A stretch of DNA of 35,809 bases from an uncultured Acidobacteriia bacterium (GTDB lineage: Bacteria > Acidobacteriota > Terriglobia > Bryobacterales > Bryobacteraceae). A program made the position numbers and the translations under genes. This document shows positions 24,135 to 32,644 of the stretch, in pieces. Below the pieces are notes generated by a model. That model worked only from the letters and a program-made list of their open reading frames with translations, ran no database searches and was not told the DNA's origin. The stretch's first letter is position 1. Every line of letters begins with the position of its first letter. Location of the stretch: NCBI GenBank assembly GCA_903881085.1, contig CAIRSA010000158.1, forward strand, positions 1-35,809. Reading direction: 5' to 3'.

Positions 24135-25117
24135 ACAACCCGGCACCTATCCTCGATCTGATTGACGCCTTCCGCCGCTCGAAGACGATGTTCACCGCAG
24201 TGGCGATGGGAATATTCGAAATGACTCCGGCGGCGCTACCAGCGCTTACGGAAAAACTTTCGGCCAATGCCGATGCGCTGGAGCGCCTGCTCGATGGCTG
24301 CGTGGGCCTCGGCCTGCTGACTCGCGAAGGCCAGCTGTTTCGCAACACGGAAGCAGCCGACACCTACCTGCGGCGCGATAGCAAGCATTCGTTGGCGGGC
24401 TACATACTCTACAGCAACAGCGTGCTGTTCAAGCTGTGGGCCAATCTGGAAGATGCGGTGAAAGAGGGTAGCAACCGCTGGCAGCAGACGTTCGGAACGG
24501 AAGGCGCAATCTTCTCGCACTTCTTCCAGACCGAAGAAGCCATGCGCACCTTCCTGAACGGCATGCATGGCATGGGCATGTTGAGTTCACCGCCGGTGAC
24601 CGCCGCGTTTGACCTCAGCCGCTTCAGCAAGCTGGTGGACCTGGGCGGCGCCACCGGCCACTTGGCCATCGCCGCAGCCGAGCGCTATCCAGGGCTGCGC
24701 GCGGCGGTGTTCGATCTGCCGCAGGTGATCGCCGGCGCGGGGCAATATCCAGGCTCGGACAAAGTGCAGTGGATCGCCGGCGACTTCTTCGAAGACGCAC
24801 TGCCGCAAGCCGATCTCTATGCAGTAGGGCGCATCCTGCACGACTGGAGCGAACCGAAGATCCGCCGGCTGTTGAACAAGATCTTCGAAGCGTTACCGCC
24901 AGGCGGCGGGCTCTTGATCGCCGAAAAAATCATCCGGCCCGACCGCTCAGGACCCTTGCCGGCCCACATGCAATCCCTCAACATGCTGATCTGCACCGAA
25001 GGCAAGGAGCGCACAGCGGAAGAGTACACGGCACTGCTGCGCGAAGCCGGATTCGCGTCGATTGAATGGCGGCTTACAGGCGCACCGCTTGACGCGTTGC
25101 TTGCAGTGAAGGCGTAA
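24131..25117 (+). CDS. SAM-dependent O-methyltransferase (plant-type / acetylserotonin-like family 2)
   Basis: 328 residues. An N-terminal winged-helix dimerisation domain (about 10-95: FTAVAMGIFEMTP, LLDGCVGLGLLTREGQLFRNT) precedes a class I methyltransferase domain. That domain has the SAM motif LVDLGGATGHLAIAAAERYP (about 168-187), AVFDLPQVI, and RILHDWSEPKIRRLL with the putative catalytic His. It also has the LIAEKIIRPD strand and EGKERTAEEY, which are typical of hydroxyindole/flavonoid-type O-methyltransferases. The acceptor is unknown. It overlaps thiL (ATGA). Its last 44 bases overlap, tail to tail, the 3' end of the histidine kinase on the other strand. Confidence 0.9.
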   Translation: MNNPAPILDLIDAFRRSKTMFTAVAMGIFEMTPAALPALTEKLSANADALERLLDGCVGLGLLTREGQLFRNTEAADTYLRRDSKHSLAGYILYSNSVLFKLWANLEDAVKEGSNRWQQTFGTEGAIFSHFFQTEEAMRTFLNGMHGMGMLSSPPVTAAFDLSRFSKLVDLGGATGHLAIAAAERYPGLRAAVFDLPQVIAGAGQYPGSDKVQWIAGDFFEDALPQADLYAVGRILHDWSEPKIRRLLNKIFEALPPGGGLLIAEKIIRPDRSGPLPAHMQSLNMLICTEGKERTAEEYTALLREAGFASIEWRLTGAPLDALLAVKA

Positions 25118-26834
25118 CGGGCAGGCTTAGACTGAACCGCGCCCCGCCGGTTGGTTCGGCATCGGCCCACATGTCACCGCCATGATCCAGAATCGTCTGG
25201 CGCGAAAGAGCAAGCCCCAGCCCAAGCCCGTTCTTTTTTCCGAACGTGACAAAGGGCTGGAACAGCTGTTCACGGATCTCTTTAGAGATTCCCGGACCAT
25301 TGTCGGAAACTTCCACCACCACGTTCTCCCCGTGTCGTGTAGCCGTGATGCGAATCTCTCCACCCTGCGGCATCACTTCCAACGCATTGCCCACCAGATT
25401 CAGGAAGACTCGCTCCATGCGCGCCCGTTCCAAAGGAAGTTCGAGTTCTTCATCCACCACCACAGTAATCTTCACCTTCTGGGCGCTGGCGGCCGCGCCG
25501 TGGGCTTCAATCGCGGCATCCACGATCTCCACAAGACGGCAGGGTTCCTGCTGCGCTGCCTTACCACGCGAAACATTCAACAGATCCTGCAGCATCACCT
25601 GAATGCGTCGCGAGGCGTTGTAGATATTGGCCGCCAGGCGGCGCATTTGGGGCGGCGAAAGATCGGTATCCACCATCATCTCCGCACCGCCGTAAATGGC
25701 TGCCAGCGGGTTGCGCAAATCATGCACAATGGAGCTGGCCAGACGCCCGATCGTCGAGATTCGCTCCTGGCGGATCAGCTCTAACCGCGCCGACTGCAGC
25801 GAATCGCACATCTGGTTAAAGGTGGCTCCCAAGCGGCCGATTTCGTCTCCGGAAGTGACCTCCACGCGATGACTGTAATTCTGGCGCGCGATCTGCGCCG
25901 CCGCACTATCGAGTTCGTGGATGGGTTGAACAATCCGCCGCACCAGCAAGTACGTTAGCCCAAGGCCCAGGACAATCGCCAAGAGCCACATATAAAACAC
26001 ATCGTTACGCAGTTGGTCAAGCCGGTTCCGCGAGAGTTCAAACGAACGAAAAATCCCCAGGCTGCCCATCGGTTTGCCATCCAGGCCGGAAAGGCGGCGC
26101 AGGAACGGGCTGTATTCGGAAGTACCGTCGCTTGCCTTCCCCGGGCCTCCCGCACTTTTAGTCAAGGCGGAGGCCTGCGCCTGCGGCAGCGTGGAGGCGA
26201 GGATCTTGCCGTTGCTGGAGAACACAAAATCGCTCCCTCCGGTGGAGAGCTTGAGCCGTTGGGCCGCTGCGTCATTCACCGGATAGCCTGATACAAGCAC
26301 ACTGATCAAATCCGGGCCGCGCGCGGAATCGACATACACCGGGGTGAGGATAATCTGGAACAGCCGGCCGTCATCCACAAGAAAACCAGAGATTTGGGCC
26401 GGAAACTGTTCGCGCACCTCATCGATGAGGTGCAGGCTTTTGGGAACCGACTCGGGCTTGTCCGCACCCAGCTGTGTGATGATGGCGCCCTCAGGCGTCG
26501 CGACGAGGAAGAACGCCGCTTCTTTGAGTCTGTCGGAAAGTGTGGCCCACAGCTCGATGGCCTTATCGCGAATCGTAGCCTGATCGCGCGTGCCAAAGGC
26601 GGCGCGGACGTCAGGCAGGTTGCGCAGAATCGCCGCTGCCGAAGCAAGCATCTCTTCTCGCGCGCGCCATACCGATTCATAGGCGTGAACACTGGTGCGC
26701 ACCTCGTCTTCCAAGCTGCGAGTCGTCGTCTCTATGGCGTGGCTCTGCAATATCCAACCTGCCGCGGCGAACATGGCCGTAAGGGCGACGGAGGTGGAGA
26801 GCCAGATCTTCCACAGCAGAGACAGTTTCGACAT
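25074..26834 (-). CDS. Membrane sensor histidine kinase (periplasmic sensor, HAMP, HisKA, HATPase)
   Basis: 586 residues. A first transmembrane helix at about 9-30, then an extracytoplasmic sensing domain to about 278 (a Cache-like alpha/beta fold: FFLVATPEGAIITQ, GRLFQIILTPVYV, DFVFSSNGKILAS). A second helix at about 280-298 is followed by HAMP (300-352). The dimerisation domain has the phospho-acceptor His371 in IVHDLRNPLAAIYGG. The ATPase domain shows the N box NLVGNALEVMPQGG (Asn483), DNGPGI (511-516) and the G2 box GLGLGLALSR. The ligand is not known. It ends 3 bases after... the cupredoxin gene on the same strand lies just upstream (stop 26837), so the two are in one unit, and the two response regulators of the cluster are likely partners. 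Confidence 0.93.
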   Translation of the reverse strand: MSKLSLLWKIWLSTSVALTAMFAAAGWILQSHAIETTTRSLEDEVRTSVHAYESVWRAREEMLASAAAILRNLPDVRAAFGTRDQATIRDKAIELWATLSDRLKEAAFFLVATPEGAIITQLGADKPESVPKSLHLIDEVREQFPAQISGFLVDDGRLFQIILTPVYVDSARGPDLISVLVSGYPVNDAAAQRLKLSTGGSDFVFSSNGKILASTLPQAQASALTKSAGGPGKASDGTSEYSPFLRRLSGLDGKPMGSLGIFRSFELSRNRLDQLRNDVFYMWLLAIVLGLGLTYLLVRRIVQPIHELDSAAAQIARQNYSHRVEVTSGDEIGRLGATFNQMCDSLQSARLELIRQERISTIGRLASSIVHDLRNPLAAIYGGAEMMVDTDLSPPQMRRLAANIYNASRRIQVMLQDLLNVSRGKAAQQEPCRLVEIVDAAIEAHGAAASAQKVKITVVVDEELELPLERARMERVFLNLVGNALEVMPQGGEIRITATRHGENVVVEVSDNGPGISKEIREQLFQPFVTFGKKNGLGLGLALSRQTILDHGGDMWADAEPTGGARFSLSLPVTPSLQATRQAVRL

Positions 26835-26836
26835 GG

Positions 26837-27520
26837 CTACTTGGGTGCCCCCGTATATCCGCCGCCCGCGGGATATTCCTGCCCGAATTTGTTTTTGTGA
26901 GGAACTTCCAGGTAGCCGGATTCTGAGATGCGAAGCGGTGCGAGCTTGCGGTCGCCGTCAACAGTAATGGTCTGCTGCAACGCGTCGAGCGTTCGTTCGG
27001 CGGAACGTTCATTCCACACCTTTAGCTTGTATTCGCCGGGAGCAACCCCTTCGAGCTTATAGCTTCCATCCTTTTCCGTGCGCGCGTAATAGGGCGTGTT
27101 GAGGACGATGATCACTGCGCTCATGTTGGAGTGGATATTACAGAACACGCGCACCACGCCTTCGCGGCGGAAACGAATCTTCTGCGATGTACCGGGCGGA
27201 TACAATCCCGTATCGAAGGGCTGGCCTGAGAAGTTGGAAAATGCGTTATGAAAGATAGGATCGGAATTGGGGAAGCTGACGGTAGACCCCACCGGAATCA
27301 CCAGCACGTGCGGCATGAAGCGCTTGTTCTTCTGCACCATGGTAAACGTGCCGGGCTTGGTTGTTTGCGGCGACGCGTTTTTTTGCTCCAACCAGACGAT
27401 GACGCCGGAGTAATCCTTCTGCTTGCTGACGCTGGCTTCGCGCGAGTCGGCGAGTTCCACCTGTCCCGTAAGTGTGGCGGCGGAAGCGAGACTAGAAAAG
27501 ATAAACAAGAGCAAGATCAT
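26837..27520 (-). CDS. Secreted cupredoxin-like protein with carboxypeptidase-regulatory-like domain
   Basis: 227 residues with a Sec signal peptide (MILLLFIFSSLASA). A plastocyanin/azurin-like domain at about 35-140 contains the type 1 copper ligands His91 (FHNAFS), Cys127, His130 and Met133 (FCNIHSNM). Copper binding and electron transfer in the periplasm are therefore likely. It is followed by a small beta-sandwich of the carboxypeptidase regulatory-like type (TEKDGSYKLEGVAPGEYKLKVW). This combination is seen in proteins labelled methylamine-utilisation-like. It overlaps the end of the porin-like gene by about 29 bases and is followed after 2 bases by the histidine kinase gene, so it could supply or modulate the signal sensed by that kinase. 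Confidence 0.87.
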   Translation of the reverse strand: MILLLFIFSSLASAATLTGQVELADSREASVSKQKDYSGVIVWLEQKNASPQTTKPGTFTMVQKNKRFMPHVLVIPVGSTVSFPNSDPIFHNAFSNFSGQPFDTGLYPPGTSQKIRFRREGVVRVFCNIHSNMSAVIIVLNTPYYARTEKDGSYKLEGVAPGEYKLKVWNERSAERTLDALQQTITVDGDRKLAPLRISESGYLEVPHKNKFGQEYPAGGGYTGAPK

Positions 27521-28802
27521 AACGATTATTGAGCCGGGTTCCCAGTCCGATATACGTGGTACGCCACTGCATTGTCTCTAAACTCACAATCACATTCGGG
27601 GCGATGCGAAACATCAGATTTCCGCCCCCCGAAAGATTTCTACCTATTCCTCCTCGCGAAAGCTGCGAGTTGCGCGAATCCTCCGTGCCGGCAAATGCGT
27701 TAGCCGTCAACCGCTTCATGAGCGGATACGAAGCCTGCACCCATCCTCCCTGGGCATGGACCCCTATAGGAATCCCGTTGGGACCGGGCACGACGCCCTG
27801 CCTCAGGCCGCCCAGGTGAGCGACGTTGATGCCGCTGAAGAATGCGCCGGAAAGCTCAAGGCTGGCAAATGGATTGACCAGCCAGTCCATGGAAAAAATA
27901 TGCGAAGGGATGCTGACGCCGCCTACGTGGGTGGTGCTGACGTGAAAGCCAGGAGCAAAGGCGAGGCGATGATCGCGCCACAATCGCTGGTCGATCTCGA
28001 ACCGCCCTTCCAGGCTTGGGCGGCGGTCGGTGGTGATGGAAGCCAATGACGGCGCCACGCCTGCGCTTTCGGTGGTCTGGAGCACGCCCACCTGAGCGGT
28101 GAATTTTGTCGAGTCGCCGGCCTGGATTCGCTGCTCGAACTTGATCTGCGGCTGCCAGCGCCACAAGTTGCCGCTATCCCACAGCGGGCCGACGCCCACG
28201 GTCATATATGAGTTGGGGGTCCGTGGATTGAATATGGCCTTCTCATACCCCACCGACAGTGTACGCGTTTGCCAGTCGAGATGAATGTTCGCCGTACGCA
28301 AACGCAAGGGCTGAGTGGAACCGATGACCAGACCGTCATAAAAATCCATGAACAGGGAGCCGCCGATTTTGCCGCCAAAGAACGTAGAAGCGCCGGTGTA
28401 TTCCAGGCCAACTATTGATTGTCGAAAGGTTGCTCCACTGGCAGCCCTGGTTCCGTTCAAGCCGGCTAAGATCGGATCGTCCAGTCCGTTGGAGTGGCGT
28501 GTGTTGTAGAACAGGTTAAACAACGCCATGCCGGTGAGTTTGATGGGAAACTTTTGCGAGGCTTCCACTTTTGTTTGCGCCACTTCATCGATTCGCTTCT
28601 CAGCGATCTCCACGCGTTCCACGACTGGCGGCACAGTAGCGTTTTCGGGCTCGCCGATCCGCGCCCGCAATTCCTGCACCTCCGCCTTGAGCGACTGGTT
28701 CTCTTTTTCGAGCTTATCGAGCCGTTGCAGAATGGACTGGATGTCGGCCGGTGTTTGCCCGTACAGCAGTAACGGAAAGGCAAGTATGAGCAGGCTACGC
28801 AC
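27492..28802 (-). CDS. Outer-membrane porin-like beta-barrel with N-terminal coiled coil
   Basis: 436 residues from GTG 28802. This start gives a clean signal peptide (MRSLLILAFPLLLYG), has GGAG just upstream, and overlaps the receiver gene stop by 8 bases. A longer frame upstream (to 28916) would be antisense-like Arg/Ser-rich and lies inside the receiver gene. After the signal a coiled coil (about 15-60, IQSILQRLDKLEKENQSLKA) resembles the periplasmic coiled coil of trimeric porins. The rest is a series of amphipathic strands ending in Phe (YDLALVYLF), the usual C-terminal outer-membrane signature. The transported solute is not known. Context with a cupredoxin and sensor kinase suggests regulated uptake or redox-linked transport. 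Confidence 0.85.
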   Translation of the reverse strand: MRSLLILAFPLLLYGQTPADIQSILQRLDKLEKENQSLKAEVQELRARIGEPENATVPPVVERVEIAEKRIDEVAQTKVEASQKFPIKLTGMALFNLFYNTRHSNGLDDPILAGLNGTRAASGATFRQSIVGLEYTGASTFFGGKIGGSLFMDFYDGLVIGSTQPLRLRTANIHLDWQTRTLSVGYEKAIFNPRTPNSYMTVGVGPLWDSGNLWRWQPQIKFEQRIQAGDSTKFTAQVGVLQTTESAGVAPSLASITTDRRPSLEGRFEIDQRLWRDHRLAFAPGFHVSTTHVGGVSIPSHIFSMDWLVNPFASLELSGAFFSGINVAHLGGLRQGVVPGPNGIPIGVHAQGGWVQASYPLMKRLTANAFAGTEDSRNSQLSRGGIGRNLSGGGNLMFRIAPNVIVSLETMQWRTTYIGLGTRLNNRYDLALVYLF

Positions 28803-29175
28803 GCAATAACTCCTCCAACTTGGAACAGACCGCGGCGGGCGAAAATGGTTTGGAGAAAAATGCGTTGGCACCGAGCGATAGGACATGTGCGGAGATCCCC
28901 GGTTCCGGGCTCCCACTGATGACTATAATCGGCATTTCACGGTATCGATCGGCAGATCGCATGTTGGCAATTAGCTCAGAGCCATCCATGCCAGGCATGT
29001 TCAGATCTGTTAAAACTGCGCAGACATGTGCTCCATCAGGGCCATTCAGGTATTCCAAGGCGTCGTGCCCGCCCGCCACACAGGCGGAATTGAGGCCGGC
29101 AATGCGCGCCAAGGCCACTTCCAATGTTGAGGCTGCGGCGTCTGAGTCCTCTACAATCAATGCGATGCGAGGCAT
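28795..29175 (-). CDS. Single-domain response regulator (CheY-like receiver)
   Basis: 126 residues consisting only of a receiver domain. The acidic pocket is VEDSD (Glu9/Asp10), the phospho-acceptor is Asp57 (LTDLNMPGMDG), followed by Ser in VISGS and the conserved Lys in FFSKPF. ATG 29175 is preferred because AAGGAGG stands 6 bases upstream, whereas the ATG at 29181 would touch it. No output domain is present, so it is likely a phosphate shuttle or sink, or acts by protein binding. It is followed directly by the porin-like gene, with which it overlaps by 8 bases. Confidence 0.9.
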   Translation of the reverse strand: MPRIALIVEDSDAAASTLEVALARIAGLNSACVAGGHDALEYLNGPDGAHVCAVLTDLNMPGMDGSELIANMRSADRYREMPIIVISGSPEPGISAHVLSLGANAFFSKPFSPAAVCSKLEELLRA

Positions 29176-29254
29176 AAACATCCTCCTTCCGATCTCCACT
29201 TGCCCACGGCCGGCGCATAGCGCCAAGCTCCGCTGTGCAAGCTAACTACGCAGA

Positions 29255-29929
29255 TTATGGCAGAAAGCGGTAACCAACGCCGTGAACAGTTAAAAAATGT
29301 CGAGGAATATTCGGGTCAGGTTCCAGCTTCTGGCGAAGTTTAACAACATGCGCGTCTACGGTGCGGGTGTTGGGAAAAGAATCGTAGCCCCAGACGGAAT
29401 TCAGAATCATGTCGCGGGTAAGAGCGCGGTCGGGGTTCTGCAGGAAATAGACCAGCAGGTTGTACTCCGCGGGCGTCATCCTAACCTCTTCGTTACGGCG
29501 GGAAACAATGCGCCGTTCCAGATCGATCTCCGCGTCAGCGCAGCGCAGCACTTTGTGCGCATCCTGCGAAGTGCGGCGAAGCAGGGCGCGGATGCGGGCC
29601 AGCAGTTCGCGGCGGCCGAACGGCTTCACCACGTAATCGTCGGCGCCGATCTCCAGCAGTAGCACCTTGTCGACTTCGTCGCCGATAGCACTCAGCACAA
29701 TGATCGGGGTCAGGACTTTTGCGGCGCGCAACTGGCGGCAGATTTCCATGCCCGTCATGGAGGGCAGCCGCAGGTCGACCAGCATCAGGTCAGGCTTGTT
29801 GGAGATGGCTTTGTCGAAGCCCTCGCGGCCGTCGCCCGCCTGCAAGACACGGAATTCCTCTTGCTCCAGCATGACGCTGATGGTGTCACGTAGGCTTTCG
29901 TCGTCATCGATTACTAAAATGGTTTGCAT
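29255..29929 (-). CDS. OmpR/PhoB-family response regulator
   Basis: 224 residues. The receiver domain (1-118) has Asp8-Asp10, phospho-acceptor Asp52 (LVDLRLPSMTG), and Lys102 (DYVVKPFG). The winged-helix DNA-binding domain (about 128-224) has the MTPAEYNLLVYFLQNP, RDMILNSVWGY and TVDAHVVKLRQKLE signatures. It will act as a transcription regulator, most likely partnered by the histidine kinase encoded four genes downstream. An 80-base gap separates it from the receiver gene, so that gene may have its own promoter. Upstream it is divergent from the secreted protein at 30030. Confidence 0.93.
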   Translation of the reverse strand: MQTILVIDDDESLRDTISVMLEQEEFRVLQAGDGREGFDKAISNKPDLMLVDLRLPSMTGMEICRQLRAAKVLTPIIVLSAIGDEVDKVLLLEIGADDYVVKPFGRRELLARIRALLRRTSQDAHKVLRCADAEIDLERRIVSRRNEEVRMTPAEYNLLVYFLQNPDRALTRDMILNSVWGYDSFPNTRTVDAHVVKLRQKLEPDPNIPRHFLTVHGVGYRFLP

Positions 29930-30029
29930 GAACCCGGCTTGTCAAATTGTATCTGATCATTAAGCATAAATGAAGAGTGCATCTTCCGCCGGGGTTTGGA
30001 ATCTCTATACAATGGAGAGAGTCCACATC

Positions 30030-30659
30030 ATGATACGAACACTGTCATTGTCTTTGTTGCTTTCAGCGACAACGCTATTTGCTCAATACAAGACGCAGCC
30101 GGCCGGGCCGGTACCTGCGGAATTGGCTGCTTCCGCCGCAGGATTGTTGCAGAAGGATGGCATTAAAATCACAGGTCCTGGCGACAAAGTTTTGTGTGAA
30201 ATCTGGGTGCGCACGTCGATGCCGGCGCCGGTCAAGTCCGCTGAGGATAGCATGTCGATGCCGACCATTCCTCACGGAACGATCCTGGCCGCCATTCGCT
30301 TCCCGGAAAAACATGCCGACCGCCGCGGCCAGGGCGTAAAGGCCGGGCTGTACACCATGCGGTTCAGCTATTATCCGCAAAACGGAGACCATCAAGGTGC
30401 CGCGCCGCAGCGCGATTTTCTGCTTCTGACACAGGCCGCCGAGGATAAGGACGGCGCGGTTAACCCTAATTTCGATACCCTGATGAACATGAGCCGCAAG
30501 GCCTCCGGCACGCCGCATCCGCTGGTGTTCAGTGCGTGGAAAGACGAAGCTGATGCCAAGCCGGGGTTTGAGAAGCAGGGAGAAAACGACTGGGTGCTGC
30601 ACACGAAGATCGGCGATGTGCCGGTGGCGATTATTCTGGTCGGCAAGTCGGAAGGGTAG
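30030..30659 (+). CDS. Secreted protein of unknown function
   Basis: 209 residues from ATG 30030, where a signal peptide begins (MIRTLSLSLLLSATTLFAQ). GGAGAG about 10 bases upstream supports this start over ATG 30012. The mature part is about 190 residues with one Cys, beta-rich, with motifs KVLCEIWVRTSMP, GVKAGLYTMRFSYYPQNGDH and FLLLTQAAEDKD. The GLYTMRF / GDH pattern recalls small DUF2911-like periplasmic proteins of Acidobacteriota, but I cannot assign it firmly. It is monocistronic: a divergent regulator lies upstream and a pair of inverted repeats downstream. Confidence 0.8.
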   Translation: MIRTLSLSLLLSATTLFAQYKTQPAGPVPAELAASAAGLLQKDGIKITGPGDKVLCEIWVRTSMPAPVKSAEDSMSMPTIPHGTILAAIRFPEKHADRRGQGVKAGLYTMRFSYYPQNGDHQGAAPQRDFLLLTQAAEDKDGAVNPNFDTLMNMSRKASGTPHPLVFSAWKDEADAKPGFEKQGENDWVLHTKIGDVPVAIILVGKSEG

Positions 30660-30688
30660 CTGGGTTACACAGCGCTTTTAGACGGTAA

Positions 30689-30759
30689 GCCGCCACAGCG
30701 TGGCGGCTGTTGAACGTATAATCAACAGGTTACAGCCAAATCTCGCCACGCTGTGGCGG
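30689..30759. repeat. Pair of inverted 16-bp palindromic repeats, possible terminator
   Basis: GCCGCCACAGCGTGGCGGC (30689-30707) is itself a hairpin (8-bp stem). A reverse-complement copy CGCCACGCTGTGGCGG (30744-30759) lies 38 bases further on and is followed by TTTTGGTTTT, so the second hairpin can terminate transcription rightward. The two copies can also pair with each other. REP-like arrangement between the secreted protein gene and tcmP. Confidence 0.65.
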
Positions 30760-30886
30760 TTTTGGTTTTCGCATCCTGGTTTTCCTGCGGAACTTCTAGG
30801 TGAAGCGTTCACCTTAAGGCGTGCGTTTAACAGCTTCGATGCGGGGATAATGAGTATTTCCTGTTCAAATTCAACCGCGTTATTGG

Positions 30887-31840
30887 TTGTACACTGAAAT
30901 CGTGACCCCAAAAGAGCCGAACAGCTCTCACACTTTTGGCGGCGCATGGACTGATCAGAAATTGTCAATCCTGCGGAATTACCTGGTAGCGTATTCCACC
31001 GCCCTCTCAAAACAAGAACGCTTCAAAATCGCCTATATTGACGCCTTCGCAGGTACCGGTTCAAGGGAGAGCAGTGCGGACGCCAGATGGCAGGAATCGC
31101 ACAGCGGTCAACTGCCGGCCGACGCGGGCCAGGGCAACCTCATGGACGACCTAGACACAGGAGCGCAGTCAGCGACATTTCTGGACGGCTCCGCGCGCAT
31201 CGCGCTTCAAGTAGAGCCGCACTTTCATTCTTACGTCTTCATAGAAAAGCAGCCCTCCCGATGTCTGGAATTGGAAAAGCTGAAAACAGATTTCCCGGAT
31301 TTGGCGAAGCGCATCTCCATCCGTCCAGGAGATGCGAATGAAGTGATTCAAGCGATGTGCAACAAAGACTGGACCAACAACAGGGCCGTCCTGTTTCTGG
31401 ACCCCTATGGAACACAGGTCAAATGGAGGACGATTGAGGCAATCGCACAAACGCAGGCCATCGACTTGTGGGTGCTTTTTCCAATCGGGGGCGTGAACCG
31501 AATGCTAACCCAGTCCGGATCCATCCCACCGGGATGGCGCACCTGCCTGGATGACATGTTTGGCACCACTGACTGGTACGATTCGTTCTACCGGACGGAA
31601 CCGGTCGAATCCTTGTTTGAAGACCACGCGGAACGGATCGTCAAAGCGAGTACGAGGGCAATATCGGATTATTTTATCAGCCGGCTGAAAGCGTGCTTTT
31701 CGGGAGTTGCGCCAGCACCTGCCGTCCTACGCAACTCGAGGAACTCGCCCCTTTATCTTTTTTGCTTTGCGGCCGGCAATCCCAAGGGCGCACCCATCGC
31801 GTTGAGGATTGCATCGCACATCCTCAAAATGAAAGCGTGA
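30887..31840 (+). CDS. tcmP: Three-Cys-motif partner protein TcmP
   Basis: 317 residues from TTG 30887, or 312 from GTG 30902 (VTPKEPNSSHTFGG); neither start has a good ribosome-binding site, so the start is uncertain. The N-terminal FGGAWTDQKLSILRNYLVAY and YIDAFAGTGSRE are hallmarks of TcmP, followed by FIEKQPSRCLELEKLK and AVLFLDPYGTQVKWRTIEAI. The DAFAGTG motif resembles a SAM-binding loop of class I methyltransferases, so a methyltransferase-like fold is inferred. The family is known by co-occurrence with the three-Cys-motif Gp37/Gp68-like protein, which is indeed encoded 57 bases downstream. Biochemical function is not established. Confidence 0.9.
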   Translation: MYTEIVTPKEPNSSHTFGGAWTDQKLSILRNYLVAYSTALSKQERFKIAYIDAFAGTGSRESSADARWQESHSGQLPADAGQGNLMDDLDTGAQSATFLDGSARIALQVEPHFHSYVFIEKQPSRCLELEKLKTDFPDLAKRISIRPGDANEVIQAMCNKDWTNNRAVLFLDPYGTQVKWRTIEAIAQTQAIDLWVLFPIGGVNRMLTQSGSIPPGWRTCLDDMFGTTDWYDSFYRTEPVESLFEDHAERIVKASTRAISDYFISRLKACFSGVAPAPAVLRNSRNSPLYLFCFAAGNPKGAPIALRIASHILKMKA

Positions 31841-31897
31841 TTGTATCGACCATCGCTCAGGGCTGTTGCTTTTCGCGAGTTGGTATATTGAGAACGG

Positions 31898-32644
31898 ATG
31901 GCAAACGGATCGAGCATCGAATGGACTGAGTCCACCTGGAACCCGGTTACCGGCTGCACAAAAATCAGCCCTGGCTGTAAGCACTGCTACGCGGAACGGA
32001 TGGCAAAACGCCTGCAGGCCATGGGCCAGCGCAACTACGCCAACGGATTTGAGCTTACATTGCAGGAGCAGATGCTAGAACTGCCCTTACGGTGGAAGAA
32101 ACCTCAACGCATCTTCGTCAACAGCATGAGCGACCTGTTCCACGACGAAGTTCCGCTTGATTATATCCAGCGCGTCTTCGATGTGATGCGGCGAGCGCAC
32201 TGGCACCAATTTCAGATACTTACCAAGCGCGCCGAACGCCTTCTGACTCTCGACCAGTACATCGAGTGGCCCGTCAACGTGTGGATGGGTGTGAGCGTGG
32301 AAAGCAAGGCCTATTTGAGCCGCGTGGACAGCCTGCGAGCCACCAACGCAGCGATCAAGTTCCTGTCAGTCGAACCCCTGCTTGAAGATCTTGGCACTTT
32401 CAATCTCACTGGTCTTGACTGGGTAATCCTCGGCGGCGAATCTGGTCCCGGAGCACGCCCGATGGACGAATCCTGGGCTACGAATCTCCGTGAGCTGTGC
32501 CTGCGGTCCCACGTTCCCTTCTTTTTTAAGCAATGGGGCGGAGTGAGAAAAAAGAAAGCCGGACGAACACTGGAAGGCCAGATTTGGAACGAAATGCCGG
32601 AGCAGAAAGACCGGCGACTGATCGAGACTGGGGCTGTGGCATAG
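31898..32644 (+). CDS. Three-Cys-motif protein, phage Gp37/Gp68-like (DUF5131)
   Basis: 248 residues. The N-terminal motif [19 protein letters not shown] followed by [14 protein letters not shown] has Cys20, Cys27 and Cys30, the three-Cys motif reminiscent of radical-SAM-type iron-sulfur sites. Further signatures are [64 protein letters not shown] and FFFKQWGG, all typical of the Gp37/Gp68 family found in phages and bacteria. It forms a pair with tcmP directly upstream. The family's reaction is unknown. No ribosome-binding site is strong, only GAGAACGG before the ATG. Confidence 0.93.
   Translation: MANGSSIEWTESTWNPVTGCTKISPGCKHCYAERMAKRLQAMGQRNYANGFELTLQEQMLELPLRWKKPQRIFVNSMSDLFHDEVPLDYIQRVFDVMRRAHWHQFQILTKRAERLLTLDQYIEWPVNVWMGVSVESKAYLSRVDSLRATNAAIKFLSVEPLLEDLGTFNLTGLDWVILGGESGPGARPMDESWATNLRELCLRSHVPFFFKQWGGVRKKKAGRTLEGQIWNEMPEQKDRRLIETGAVA

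Noticed and set aside
31866..31889. TTGCTT and TATATT as a promoter for the three-Cys-motif gene
   Set aside because: The spacing is only 12 bases, too short for a sigma-70 promoter.
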